DNA from: Clostridiales bacterium
Lineage (GTDB): Bacteria; Bacillota; Clostridia; Lachnospirales; WRAX01
Assembly: GCA_031271375.1 (NCBI GenBank)
Contig: JAISVU010000233.1
Span: 1-13,654 of the forward strand
Direction of reading: 5' to 3'
DNA length: 13,654 nt
The notes under the pieces are model-generated. The model was not told the DNA's origin, did not search any database, and worked only from the letters and a program-made list of their open reading frames with translations. The translations under genes were made by a program, and so were the position numbers. Shown piece by piece: positions 1 through 7,405 of this stretch (its first letter is position 1; the number at the start of each line of letters is the position of its first letter).

Positions 1-562
1 TGATATTGTAGAAGTCAGCGCTTTCCCTGACATAATCGGTTATAAACGCGTTATCTATCTTCGCGCATAAATCAAACATACGCTTGAACATCAGCTTATC
101 CAAAACCACGTCGATATCTTGGGGATCGCCGCTCTCTTTAAAGGCTTCTTCCGCCGCGTCTATGGCTTCCCGTATATAATCCGGCGGGTCGGCCATATCC
201 TCCAGCGGGATCGGCGAAAACAGGTTATCGGCGTTCTTGCCCGTGTGCTTTGCCTTTAGCGCGACCTTTACGTTATGGAAGGCGTATTGGGCGGCGGGAA
301 TCTCTATGACCAGCGACCCCGGCAAGAGCTTCCGCATCTCCGTATATACCGCGAGAAGGCCGTCTTTCAGAACAGCCTCGTATTCATCGGGGTTTTGGAG
401 GGCGGAGAAGTCGTAAGAGCTGTTTTGGGTAATCTGCCTCAGAACCTCGGAGACGTTGGGCGCGTCCATAATCCGGCCCAGGCTCGCGGTACTGAGCAGC
501 CGTTTTTCGAGAACGCGCAGGTAGGCCGATATTTCGACGTAACCGTCGTTATTTGATCCCAT
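1..562 (-). CDS. ntpC: V-type ATPase subunit C (d-type central stalk/rotor adaptor), 3' part missing
   Basis: This is the subunit that sits between the membrane rotor ring and the central stalk of V/A-type ATPases. The frame opens with ATG at 562 and stays open for 187 codons to the left edge, so the C-terminal part lies outside the window (family members are about 330-350 residues). The N-terminus (MGSNNDGYVEISAYLRVLEK) matches the family pattern of a Tyr-containing start followed by an R-x-x-E-x-x-L-L stretch. The region around residues 90-110 (PAAQYAFHNVKVALKAK) matches the conserved 'D/Y-x-H-N-x-K' segment of AC39/subunit C proteins. A GGGAGGG ribosome binding site lies just upstream, and only 12 bases separate this start from the stop of subunit E. 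Position after H-I-K-E, as in the Enterococcus hirae ntpFIKECGABD operon, supports the call. Confidence 0.9.
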   Translation of the reverse strand, partial: MGSNNDGYVEISAYLRVLEKRLLSTASLGRIMDAPNVSEVLRQITQNSSYDFSALQNPDEYEAVLKDGLLAVYTEMRKLLPGSLVIEIPAAQYAFHNVKVALKAKHTGKNADNLFSPIPLEDMADPPDYIREAIDAAEEAFKESGDPQDIDVVLDKLMFKRMFDLCAKIDNAFITDYVRESADFYNI

Positions 563-574
563 ACTCAGCCCTCC

Positions 575-1153
575 CTAGAACAGCGTTTTTACGATTTCGC
601 CCTCAAGCTCGGCGCGCCGGTAGTTTATCAGCGCCTCGAAGGTCTGGTTATACTCGACGCCGTCCTTTATCAACACGAAACCGCCGTCTATCTCGCGCTT
701 CCCCGCGTAAATCCTTACCCCGGCGGGCTTGCGCTTCTCCGTGAGGAAGGCGTTGATCTTCGCGGCGTCGATCTTATACTTTGCGGGAATTATAATAACC
801 CCGTCCCCGGCGTCCGCATCCAGCATCCTCGCGCTGAGATATTTCCAATAGGCGGGCTCGGCCATGCCGTTAAGCTCGTCAAGAGCCTTTTTGAACACGG
901 TATCAATAGCCTCGCGCTTGGCCTTTAGCTGCCTGTCGCGCAGCTCAAGGCGCTTGCCCAAAGTCAGGCGTTCGGCGGCCCTGGCGGCTTCGGCTCTCGC
1001 GTTTTCAAGGATAGCGGTCTTTTCAGCCTCGGCCTCCGCGTCGTAACGTTTGGCAATATCCTTAGCCTGGGCGCTGGCTTCGTCAACGATCCGCTTGGCT
1101 TCGGCCTTGCAGTCGTTCAGTATTTTATTTGTAAGGTTTTCTAAATTTGACAT
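575..1153 (-). CDS. ntpE: V-type ATPase subunit E (peripheral stalk)
   Basis: This 192-residue protein is a peripheral stalk subunit, which pairs with the G/H-type coiled-coil subunit to hold the catalytic head static against the membrane part. Residues 1-90 are a charged, alanine-rich heptad-like helix with many K/E/R residues. The C-terminal globular domain follows, ending in the family signature GGFVLIKDGVEYNQTFEALI at about residues 157-176. Length is typical for bacterial subunit E. The ATG at 1153 is preceded by AAAGGAG at good spacing. The gene lies 31 bases after subunit K and 12 bases before subunit C, so it belongs to the V-ATPase operon. Confidence 0.95.
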   Translation of the reverse strand: MSNLENLTNKILNDCKAEAKRIVDEASAQAKDIAKRYDAEAEAEKTAILENARAEAARAAERLTLGKRLELRDRQLKAKREAIDTVFKKALDELNGMAEPAYWKYLSARMLDADAGDGVIIIPAKYKIDAAKINAFLTEKRKPAGVRIYAGKREIDGGFVLIKDGVEYNQTFEALINYRRAELEGEIVKTLF

Positions 1154-1184
1154 TGAACCGACTCCTTTCAGACGGGAACCGGCC

Positions 1185-1676
1185 TTATGCGGGATAAGTC
1201 ACCAGAACCATAATGATGGAGGCGACGAGGCCCAAGATGGCGTATGTCTCAACGATAACGGCGAATATGATGCCCTTCGTGTTCTGGGAGGGGTTCTTCG
1301 CAAGAATCTGCAAGCCGGCGGTTGACACCTGGGCCTGGAATTTCGCCGAAGTAAGGCCGGCGATTCCCACGGGGAGCGCGGCAAACAGTAAGTAAAAGCC
1401 CTGCGCCAGTGAAATCGGATCTGCTCCGCCTATCCTCATAAGGCAGATGAACAGGCCGATAACGAAACCATAGAGGCCCTGCGTACCGGGCAGAAGCTGA
1501 AGGATAAGCGCTTTACCGAACTTTTCCGGTTCCTCGGCGATGATACCCGCCGCGGCTTTACCCACCATTCCGCAGCCCAGCGCCGAGCCCCATCCGCCCA
1601 TAAACACCGCGAGCGCGGCTCCAAGCCCCGCCAGGACGATTCCGCCGTTGGCGTTCATAAACTCCATGAATGTCAT
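1185..1676 (-). CDS. ntpK: V-type ATPase subunit K (membrane rotor ring, 16-kDa double-hairpin type)
   Basis: This is the proteolipid that forms the ion-translocating rotor ring. Its 163 residues hold two tandem two-helix hairpins (about 10-80 and 90-160), each with a glycine-rich first helix. Only the second hairpin carries the ion-binding carboxylate, E143 in VIVETYAIL; the first has QLLPGTQGLYGFVI in the equivalent place. By position, L62, T65, Q66, Q114 and E143 correspond to L61, T64, Q65, Q110 and E139, the Na+ ligands of Enterococcus hirae NtpK, which suggests a Na+-coupled ring (inference). ATG at 1676 has an AGGAGGAA ribosome binding site that overlaps the TAG stop of subunit I, so the two are tightly linked in the operon. 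Confidence 0.96.
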   Translation of the reverse strand: MTFMEFMNANGGIVLAGLGAALAVFMGGWGSALGCGMVGKAAAGIIAEEPEKFGKALILQLLPGTQGLYGFVIGLFICLMRIGGADPISLAQGFYLLFAALPVGIAGLTSAKFQAQVSTAGLQILAKNPSQNTKGIIFAVIVETYAILGLVASIIMVLVTYPA

Positions 1677-1687
1677 AGAACTTCCTC

Positions 1688-3691
1688 CTATTTTGTTATG
1701 TTGATATATTTGTTCTTGAGCGTCAGCGGTGTAAACGTCACGCCGCCGCCCTCAAAAAACTTACCGAAGTATTCCACATACTGCAGACGGCAGCTGTGGA
1801 CATACGCGCCCAGGAACCCCAGGCCCATGTTGAGAACCTGCCCGAACAGGAATACAATCGTCCCCAAGAGCCACCGGACGCTCACCGGGAACATCCCGGC
1901 CATGATGTTGAAGCTCATCGCTATGTACGCCCCGGAAAGCGCCAGCGCGGCGATACGGGTATAGCTGATGATATCGCCAACATAGCCTGTAAGACCGTAG
2001 ACACCGTACAGCCCGCCGCCTACTTTGCCCACTATTGTCGGGTATTCCCTTCCTTGCGTAAGGGCGAGGCCCACCAGGCAGATTACGAATACAGCGGGTA
2101 TCAGCGTCTTAAGGAATCCCGGCAAGCCCGGCAGAACCATCGCAAACATCCCTATTCCTGAAAGAAGGACGAGAATCCACAGCAGCGAATCGCATACCGC
2201 GGCGAATATTTTGCCCTCTTTAAGCAAGGCGTAGCCTTTTACCGCGACGCCGAAAAGAATCTGGATTATGCCCAAGGCCATAGTGACAATCATCATCACC
2301 ATAACGTCTTTCTGGGTGTCCATTATCGGTTTCCAGCCGCTGGGGAAGTCAGCTAGGTTCGCCGTCGGTATCGGCGTTATAAATGTGACCCCGAAAGCTC
2401 CGCCGTAAATAACCCCGCCCAGCATCGTAGTGAAGCTGCAGCAGAAAAAGAACAGCAGAAACCGCCGCATTGAAGGCTTGAAGTGCATAAACTTCAAAGC
2501 GCAGGCCGTGGCGATGCACAGGATAGCGCCGTAACCCAAATCCCCCACCATCAGCCCGAAAAAGACCATATAGAAGGGCATTAACAACGGCGTCGGATCT
2601 ATCTCGTTGTATTTAGGGGTAGAGAACATCATTGTGATATCCTCAAATGCGGAGACCATCTTGCTGTTCTTGAGCTTAATCGGCACATCCTCGCTGTCCC
2701 TCGCCACTTCCTCCTCGGCAAGGTAGTATTCCTTGCCGCAGACGCCTTCAACGATAGCCTTGAACCTTTCGGCTTCCTCCTCGGGCACCCAGCCCTCGGC
2801 CATGAAAACGTCCCTTGTGGCCAAGAAGTTTCGGCAGGCCTGCTCCCTCGCAAGCGCCGTTTCATAGTAGTCATATACAATCTGGAGGTTGACGTGCTCG
2901 GGGCCTAAGTCCTTCATGCTGTTCTGGGCCTTTTCCAGCTCGGCTTCCAGCTCCCTTATCCGGGCGTTGTTGGCCTCGGCGAGTTTTGAGGGCAGGCCCT
3001 TAAAACCCAGGGAGAGACGCGAAAAGCCCAGTGTTTTCACATGGGCGAGGATGTCGTCATATTGTTCCGACGGCACGGTAAGCAGAACTGCGGCGTCTTC
3101 TTTTATGTAGCCCAGCGCTTCCAGATAAGCCTCTTTGAAGCTCTCTTCGGTTCCGGCCTTAAAAGCGTCCCAGGCAAGGCGGTTTACGGTGCCGACGACG
3201 CTCTTTGTGTACTTGCCTTTGTCGAACTCCTCGGGGGAGACGTCCAGCTTCAGCCAGGGCCTTAGGTTATCATTTTCCCCCCTCAGGCGCGAAATTTCCG
3301 TGCGCGCCTGGGTTATTGCCTCATCCGCGGCTTTAAGGCGTTCATAAACCGCGTTATAGTCATATTGCTCGTGATAAGCGTCGAACTCGTCAAAGCCCAG
3401 CGAGCGGGGAGGCGTCGTCAGCGCCTTTATGCCCTTTGGGGCGGTGGAATACGGCTCGGTGCGGGCGAGGGCGAAATTCACTTTGAACAGCTCGGCCTCG
3501 CAGCGGGATTCCGCTTCCTCGGAGGCGTCCCTGCGCAGAAACGCAAGCTCCTTTTCGAGTTCGGCTTCCAGTTCATCCTTTTCGAGGTTCTTGAAATGCA
3601 CGTCCTCAAACTTTTGCAGCTCTTTCAGCAGCTTCGCTTTGAGCCGCGAAAAGGTCAGGAGCGTGAACTTTTTCATTTTGACCACAGCCAT
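1688..3691 (-). CDS. ntpI: V-type ATPase subunit I (a-type membrane stator)
   Basis: The a-type subunit forms the ion half-channels beside the rotor ring. It is 667 residues long, as usual. The N-terminal cytosolic half (about 1-340) is rich in charged coiled-coil segments; the C-terminal half has about seven hydrophobic helices beginning near LLMPFYMVFFGLMVGDLGYG. The conserved arginines expected near the ion path are present in DIISYTRIAALALSGAY (R about 579) and in HSCRLQYVEYFGKFFEGGG (R about 635). A GTG start at 3700 is also in frame, but the only Shine-Dalgarno (GGAAAGGA, 3703-3710) would then sit just 2 bases away. The ATG at 3691 gives about 11 bases spacing and the family-like N-terminus MAVVKMKKFTLL. 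It follows the H subunit closely in the operon. Confidence 0.96.
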   Translation of the reverse strand: MAVVKMKKFTLLTFSRLKAKLLKELQKFEDVHFKNLEKDELEAELEKELAFLRRDASEEAESRCEAELFKVNFALARTEPYSTAPKGIKALTTPPRSLGFDEFDAYHEQYDYNAVYERLKAADEAITQARTEISRLRGENDNLRPWLKLDVSPEEFDKGKYTKSVVGTVNRLAWDAFKAGTEESFKEAYLEALGYIKEDAAVLLTVPSEQYDDILAHVKTLGFSRLSLGFKGLPSKLAEANNARIRELEAELEKAQNSMKDLGPEHVNLQIVYDYYETALAREQACRNFLATRDVFMAEGWVPEEEAERFKAIVEGVCGKEYYLAEEEVARDSEDVPIKLKNSKMVSAFEDITMMFSTPKYNEIDPTPLLMPFYMVFFGLMVGDLGYGAILCIATACALKFMHFKPSMRRFLLFFFCCSFTTMLGGVIYGGAFGVTFITPIPTANLADFPSGWKPIMDTQKDVMVMMIVTMALGIIQILFGVAVKGYALLKEGKIFAAVCDSLLWILVLLSGIGMFAMVLPGLPGFLKTLIPAVFVICLVGLALTQGREYPTIVGKVGGGLYGVYGLTGYVGDIISYTRIAALALSGAYIAMSFNIMAGMFPVSVRWLLGTIVFLFGQVLNMGLGFLGAYVHSCRLQYVEYFGKFFEGGGVTFTPLTLKNKYINITK

Positions 3692-3702
3692 TTGCTTCAC
3701 GG

Positions 3703-3710
3703 TCCTTTCC
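3703..3710 (-). promoter_or_regulatory. Ribosome binding site that decides the ntpI start
   Basis: The minus strand reads GGAAAGGA here. It is too close to the GTG at 3700 (2 bases) but 11 bases from the ATG at 3691, whose encoded N-terminus looks like other subunit I proteins. This favours 3691. Confidence 0.6.
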
Positions 3711-3727
3711 GGACTTTTATACTGTTG

Positions 3728-4036
3728 CTACCGTATGCTCCCAGTAACAAGAGCCACCGCGTCCGCCAGTTTTTGTCCGCTGGGGGTACGCATCGCATAG
3801 AGGTCGGATTTATTCTTGTCCTCCATCTTCGCGTTCTCTTTCCCGGCGTCCGCCTCCGCTTCCGCGATGATACGCGCGCCTTCGCGTTCAGCCTCTTCAA
3901 TTGCGGTTTTCTTTCTAAAGACGCCGTCCGCTTCGGCCTTTCTAAGAATCTCACGCGCTTCCGCCTGGGCTTCTTTAATCATTTCACCGCCTTTTTCCTC
4001 GGCTTCCTGTATCTTGAGCACAGCCTCAGCCGCCAA
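3728..4036 (-). CDS. ntpF: V-type ATPase G/H-type peripheral stalk subunit (NtpF/AhaH-like), probable TTG start
   Basis: This short protein (102 residues from the TTG) is almost entirely a charged alanine/glutamate/lysine-rich helix from about residue 1 to 78, followed by a small tail (GQKLADAVALVTGSIR). That is the layout of the coiled-coil stalk subunit that partners subunit E. Sequence alone is low-complexity, so the call rests largely on position: it is the first gene of the operon, immediately before subunit I, as NtpF is in Enterococcus hirae and AhaH in archaea. The longest frame starts with GTG at 4045, but that codon overlaps the Shine-Dalgarno GGGAGGTG (4043-4050). The TTG at 4036 is 8 bases from GGAGG and is the better start. 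The gap to subunit I is 36 bases. Confidence 0.85.
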   Translation of the reverse strand: MAAEAVLKIQEAEEKGGEMIKEAQAEAREILRKAEADGVFRKKTAIEEAEREGARIIAEAEADAGKENAKMEDKNKSDLYAMRTPSGQKLADAVALVTGSIR

Positions 4037-4042
4037 TACCTT

Positions 4043-4050
4043 CACCTCCC
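4043..4050 (-). promoter_or_regulatory. Ribosome binding site of the first V-ATPase gene
   Basis: The minus strand reads GGGAGGTG, a near-perfect anti-16S match. It contains the in-frame GTG at 4045, so that GTG cannot be the start; the TTG at 4036 lies 8 bases downstream of GGAGG. An ATG at 4052 is in another frame and does not open this gene. Confidence 0.75.
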
Positions 4051-4074
4051 ATATTTTAACTATGAATGCCTGCT

Positions 4075-4103
4075 ATTATATCACCGCGCCAACCAAAATA
4101 CAA
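4075..4103 (-). promoter_or_regulatory. Candidate sigma-70-type promoter of the V-ATPase operon
   Basis: On the minus strand a -35-like TTGTAT (4098-4103) is followed by exactly 17 bases and a perfect -10 TATAAT (4075-4080). Transcription would start near 4068, giving a leader of about 30 bases. The bases upstream (about 4104-4130) are strongly A/T-rich, with the hexamer TAAAAT repeated twice, and could act as an UP element. The -35 is only a half match (TTG conserved). Confidence 0.65.
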
Positions 4104-4137
4104 TTATATATTTTAGCCGATTTTAAAGTATAATAGG

Positions 4138-5226
4138 TTAATGGGAAGTGCTTGAATTGAAAATGCGGTCGCATTCCATATGCAGCTCCCTGAAGACCTC
4201 AAGCACCCTCGGGTCAAAATGCTCGGGCCTGGTTATCCGGTCGCCGAAAAGGATGATATCCTTCGCCTCGTTGTGCGTGAAGGCCAATTTATAGGGTCTG
4301 GGACTGCGAAGCGCGTCGTATATGTCCGCCAGGGCGACAATCCTGGCCGAAATGGGTATATCGTCGCCCGCAATGCCGCTCGGATAACCCGAACCGTCGT
4401 ACTTCTCGTGGTGGCACTCGGCGATTTCAATAGCGACCCTGAGATCATCCCCGTCCTGGCCATTCATCAAGAAACTGCCTGTATTACGCAAAAGCTCGCC
4501 GCCGTCGACGGTATGTTTACGCATAATATCAAACTCTTCCGCTGTTAAAGCCCCGGATTTATGCAGTATGCTGTCCGGTACGCCTACTTTGCCCAGGTCA
4601 TGGAGCGGGGAAAACAATGTAATATCCTCGATGGCCTCCTTTGGAAGGATATCGGGATAAAGCTCAGACAGTCTTTCTGAGATAAGCCTTGTATAATATT
4701 TGATGCGCGTAATATGCTCTCCCGTGACCTTGTCATGGGTTTCGGACATAAGGGACATACCCATAATGATGGCCTCGCGTGAGGCGGCAAGCTGATTTGT
4801 GCGCTCTTCCAATTCCTTTGTGCGTTTTTCCACCATGCTTTCAAGGGAATCCCTGTAGCGCTTAAGCTCCAAATGATTTCGCACTTTGGACTCTACAATC
4901 GTCGCGACAAAGGGCTTGCGCACATAATCCATCGCGCCCATGTTTATTCCGCGCTCCTCCGATATATCGTCGTCGGCGCCTGTGACGAAGATAACGGGTA
5001 TGTTTGCCAGGCGTTTTTGGTTCTTCATGTACTCCATAACGCCAAAGCCGTCGATGCCCGGCATAAATACGTCAAGCAACACTAAGTCGGGCGTTTGACT
5101 GCCTAACAGGCTTATAGCTTCCTCACCGCTCTCCGCAGTGATTATCTCGTAATGATCCTCCAGGATATTGGACAGAAGGGCAAGGTTTATCAGATTATCG
5201 TCCACTATAAGAATCTTATCCGACAT
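4138..5226 (-). CDS. Response regulator with HD-GYP cyclic-di-GMP phosphodiesterase domain
   Basis: A 362-residue cytoplasmic two-component output protein. Residues 1-120 are a receiver domain with the acidic pair D9/D10, phospho-acceptor D52 (LVLLDVFMPGIDG), T82 and K104 followed by P105. Residues about 120-160 are a charged coiled-coil linker. Residues about 150-350 are an HD-GYP domain with HDLGK (H209-D210), H238, HHEKYDGSGYP (H272, H273, G280-Y281-P282) and the usual ALADIYDALRSPRPYK stretch, so the metal ligands for cyclic-di-GMP hydrolysis appear intact. No histidine kinase is present in the window, so the input signal is unknown. ATG at 5226 is preceded by GGGAGGC. It is flanked by its own candidate promoter and by the separate promoter of the V-ATPase operon, so it is probably a single-gene unit. 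Confidence 0.95.
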   Translation of the reverse strand: MSDKILIVDDNLINLALLSNILEDHYEIITAESGEEAISLLGSQTPDLVLLDVFMPGIDGFGVMEYMKNQKRLANIPVIFVTGADDDISEERGINMGAMDYVRKPFVATIVESKVRNHLELKRYRDSLESMVEKRTKELEERTNQLAASREAIIMGMSLMSETHDKVTGEHITRIKYYTRLISERLSELYPDILPKEAIEDITLFSPLHDLGKVGVPDSILHKSGALTAEEFDIMRKHTVDGGELLRNTGSFLMNGQDGDDLRVAIEIAECHHEKYDGSGYPSGIAGDDIPISARIVALADIYDALRSPRPYKLAFTHNEAKDIILFGDRITRPEHFDPRVLEVFRELHMECDRIFNSSTSH

Positions 5227-5263
5227 GTAGCGCCTCCCTTACTCAAAAGAACCTAGAAACTAT

Positions 5264-5292
5264 ATAATAACACATCGTGCGTCCGATAGCAA
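5264..5292 (-). promoter_or_regulatory. Candidate promoter of the HD-GYP response regulator
   Basis: On the minus strand TTGCTA (5287-5292), 17 bases, then TATTAT (5264-5269), giving a leader of about 30 bases before ATG 5226. It lies in the 83-base gap after hutH. I see no convincing Rho-independent terminator in that gap, so read-through from the hut operon remains possible. Confidence 0.5.
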
Positions 5293-5309
5293 GCAATTAA
5301 CGCTGTGTC

Positions 5310-6815
5310 CTATACGGTCAGAGCCCCGCTGTCTATTAAGGTCTTTATTAACTCTATATCCGTGGATAGAACCCTGTCGGATTCCAAGACGGGGACGGCG
5401 CTGCGGACGGCTTTATGAAGGGCCGCGGCGCGTTCGCCAAGCCCCTCGGTTCTGCCGCTGATGTCCAAAGCCTGGGCGGCGGCAAGCAGTTCTATAGCCA
5501 GCGTATATTTGACGTTATTCACGATTTCAGCGCATTTACGGGCCGAGACGGCGCCCATAGACACATGGTCTTCCTGATTTGCCGACGAGGGTATGGAGTC
5601 CACGCTTGCGGGGTGGGCCAGCACCTTGTTCTCGGAAACCAGGCTGGCCGCAGTGTACTGGGCTATCATAAAACCGGAGTTAAGGCCGGGATTATGCGTA
5701 AGGAACCCAGGCAGGCCGCTTAACTGAGGATTGACGAGGCGCTCGGTGCGCCGCTCGGAGATATTCGCGAGTTCGGCCAGCGCGATTGCCAGAAAATCCA
5801 GGCACAGCGCCAGCGGCTGGCCGTGAAAGTTCCCGCCCGATATAATTTGCCCGTCCTTAGGGAAGACCAGCGGATTGTCGGTAACGGCGTTAATCTCGAC
5901 CGTGAGGACGTTCTTCGCGTAATTTATCGCGTCCCAGGAAGCCCCGTGAACCTGAGGAACACAACGCAGGGAGTAGGCGTCCTGCACCCTGCCCGCCGTG
6001 TTTACATTCTTGCTGCCTTCTAACAGGCGGCGCATTTCCGCCGCGCATACGATCTGGCCTTGATGGGGCCTGGCCTTGTGGAGCTTCTCGTCAAAGGCGT
6101 CGTCCCTGCCTCCCAGGGCCTCGACGGTAAGCGCCGCGCAGGCGTTAGCCAGCTCCATTAAGTTCATCGCGTCATAAACGCAGAAGGTTCCGATAGCGCC
6201 CATTGCCTGAGTGCCGTTTATTAGGCCCAGCCCGTCTTTATCCCGCGGGTCAAGCACATCAATCCCGGCGGCGGCCATAGCCTCGGCCCCGGGCATTAAC
6301 CGCCCGTTATACACGGCTTCGCCCATGCCGATCATAACCAACGCCACATGGGCCAGGTGGCATAAATCCCCGCTGGCCCCGAGCGAGCCCTTCATCGGCA
6401 CAACGGGATGGACGCCTTCATTCAGCATCGCTATTAAGATTTCAACCACTTTGGGGTTTACGCCGGAGAATCCGTTGGACAGCGCGTTGGCCCGCAGCAG
6501 CATTATGCCCCGTACTATCTCCGCCGGGAAGGGTTCGCCGACGCCGCAGGCGTGGCTCATAATCAAGTTCCGCTGGAGATCGGATGAATGCTCGGCGCTT
6601 ATCTTTACGCCAGCCAGCTGGCCAAAGCCTGTGTTCACCCCGTATACGGGGTCTTTGCCTTCGGCGGTATCACGCACCATCTTGTGAGAGGCCTCCATAG
6701 CCGCCAGAGCCTCTGGGGAAACCTCAACCTTCTTCATATGCTGGCATACGTCAACCACATCCCAAATACTCAAGCTATGGCCGCTAAGTTCGATTGCTGC
6801 TGTTGAATCCGTCAC
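5310..6815 (-). CDS. hutH: Histidine ammonia-lyase
   Basis: Catalyses non-oxidative loss of ammonia from L-histidine to give trans-urocanate, the first step of the pathway, in the cytoplasm. The 501 residues match the family length. Visible catalytic features: YGVNTGFG (Y58), SHACG with H88, the position that marks HAL rather than PAL; the self-cyclising A147-S148-G149 triad that forms the MIO cofactor; LINGTQ; YSLRCVPQ with the catalytic Tyr and Arg; GGNFHGQP; and SSANQEDHVSMG with the active-site Glu. The residues after ASGDL are C-H here, where many bacterial HALs have A-P. The start is GTG at 6815, overlapping the fchA stop as GTGA, with GGGGAG upstream. It is the last gene of the hut operon although it encodes the first enzyme. 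Confidence 0.97.
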   Translation of the reverse strand: MTDSTAAIELSGHSLSIWDVVDVCQHMKKVEVSPEALAAMEASHKMVRDTAEGKDPVYGVNTGFGQLAGVKISAEHSSDLQRNLIMSHACGVGEPFPAEIVRGIMLLRANALSNGFSGVNPKVVEILIAMLNEGVHPVVPMKGSLGASGDLCHLAHVALVMIGMGEAVYNGRLMPGAEAMAAAGIDVLDPRDKDGLGLINGTQAMGAIGTFCVYDAMNLMELANACAALTVEALGGRDDAFDEKLHKARPHQGQIVCAAEMRRLLEGSKNVNTAGRVQDAYSLRCVPQVHGASWDAINYAKNVLTVEINAVTDNPLVFPKDGQIISGGNFHGQPLALCLDFLAIALAELANISERRTERLVNPQLSGLPGFLTHNPGLNSGFMIAQYTAASLVSENKVLAHPASVDSIPSSANQEDHVSMGAVSARKCAEIVNNVKYTLAIELLAAAQALDISGRTEGLGERAAALHKAVRSAVPVLESDRVLSTDIELIKTLIDSGALTV

Positions 6816-7405
6816 TCGATACTCCCCAATCCTCTAATAATATAGTCGTTTAAAGCCAGCTCTATCGCTGTTCTTTTATCTTCGTTTTTTATTGACGGCA
6901 GGTTTATACGCACGTTCATCTCCGCTCCCCGCATTGCGGCCTGCGCCAGCAAAACCGCCGTCCCGGCGTCCGACGCTGCGTTCTTGTTGCCCAGCTCGGA
7001 GACGGTCTTTAAGCTCTCGCGCAGCTTCGCGCATATGCCGCAGGTTTCCAGCGGCGTCTCCGTCATGCGCAGAGAGGCGGCTTCAATAGCATTTTCCCGG
7101 CCTGGATCGTCCTTCGCGATGGCTCTGGCGTCCATAAAGGCGGTGAAGGCCGCGCTGTCTTCGTCAGTAAGCTCTGTAAGCCGGGCGTAATCCCGCTCTA
7201 ATGAAATTCTTGCGTCCGCCAAAGCCTGCTTTTCATCATCGGCAAGCGCCTGATAGGCTTTCTTGCCTACGCTCAGGTTAATCACCATCAAACCGAGGGA
7301 CGCCGCAAGAAGCCCGGAAAGGGCCGAAGCGCTGCCGCCGCCGGGGGCCGGAGCGCCGGAAGCGAGCATAGCGCAAAAATCCCTAACAGTCATATCGGTC
7401 AGCAT
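6812..7405 (-). CDS. fchA: Formimidoyltetrahydrofolate cyclodeaminase
   Basis: Converts 5-formimino-THF to 5,10-methenyl-THF and ammonia, taking over the one-carbon unit released by FtcD. The 197-residue product is a helical protein of the FTCD_C family; the N-terminus MLTDMTVRDFCAMLASGAPA followed by PGGGSA is the characteristic glycine-rich folate-binding stretch, and ELGNKNAASDAGTA near residue 140 is also conserved. An in-frame TTG at 7423 would add six residues but lies inside the Shine-Dalgarno; AAAGGAGG (7411-7418) is 5 bases from the ATG at 7405, which also gives the family N-terminus. The gene overlaps the end of hutI by 23 bases and the start of hutH by 4 (GTGA), suggesting translational coupling. 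In vertebrates this activity is fused to the formiminotransferase; here it is separate. Confidence 0.95.
   Translation of the reverse strand: MLTDMTVRDFCAMLASGAPAPGGGSASALSGLLAASLGLMVINLSVGKKAYQALADDEKQALADARISLERDYARLTELTDEDSAAFTAFMDARAIAKDDPGRENAIEAASLRMTETPLETCGICAKLRESLKTVSELGNKNAASDAGTAVLLAQAAMRGAEMNVRINLPSIKNEDKRTAIELALNDYIIRGLGSIE

Noticed and set aside
3365..4126. A 253-codon open frame on the plus strand opposite subunits I and H
   Set aside because: It crosses two real minus-strand genes and their promoter region, and its protein is arginine/phenylalanine-rich low-quality sequence typical of antisense shadows.
4104..4137. Possible terminator or second promoter upstream of the V-ATPase promoter
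   Set aside because: A second TATAAT exists at 4104-4109 but lacks a usable -35, and the TAAAAT copies are direct repeats and not a GC-rich hairpin.
5227..5309. Possible terminator between hutH and the response regulator
   Set aside because: Only a 4-bp ATCG/CGAT stem could be drawn, with no U-tract; it is not convincing.
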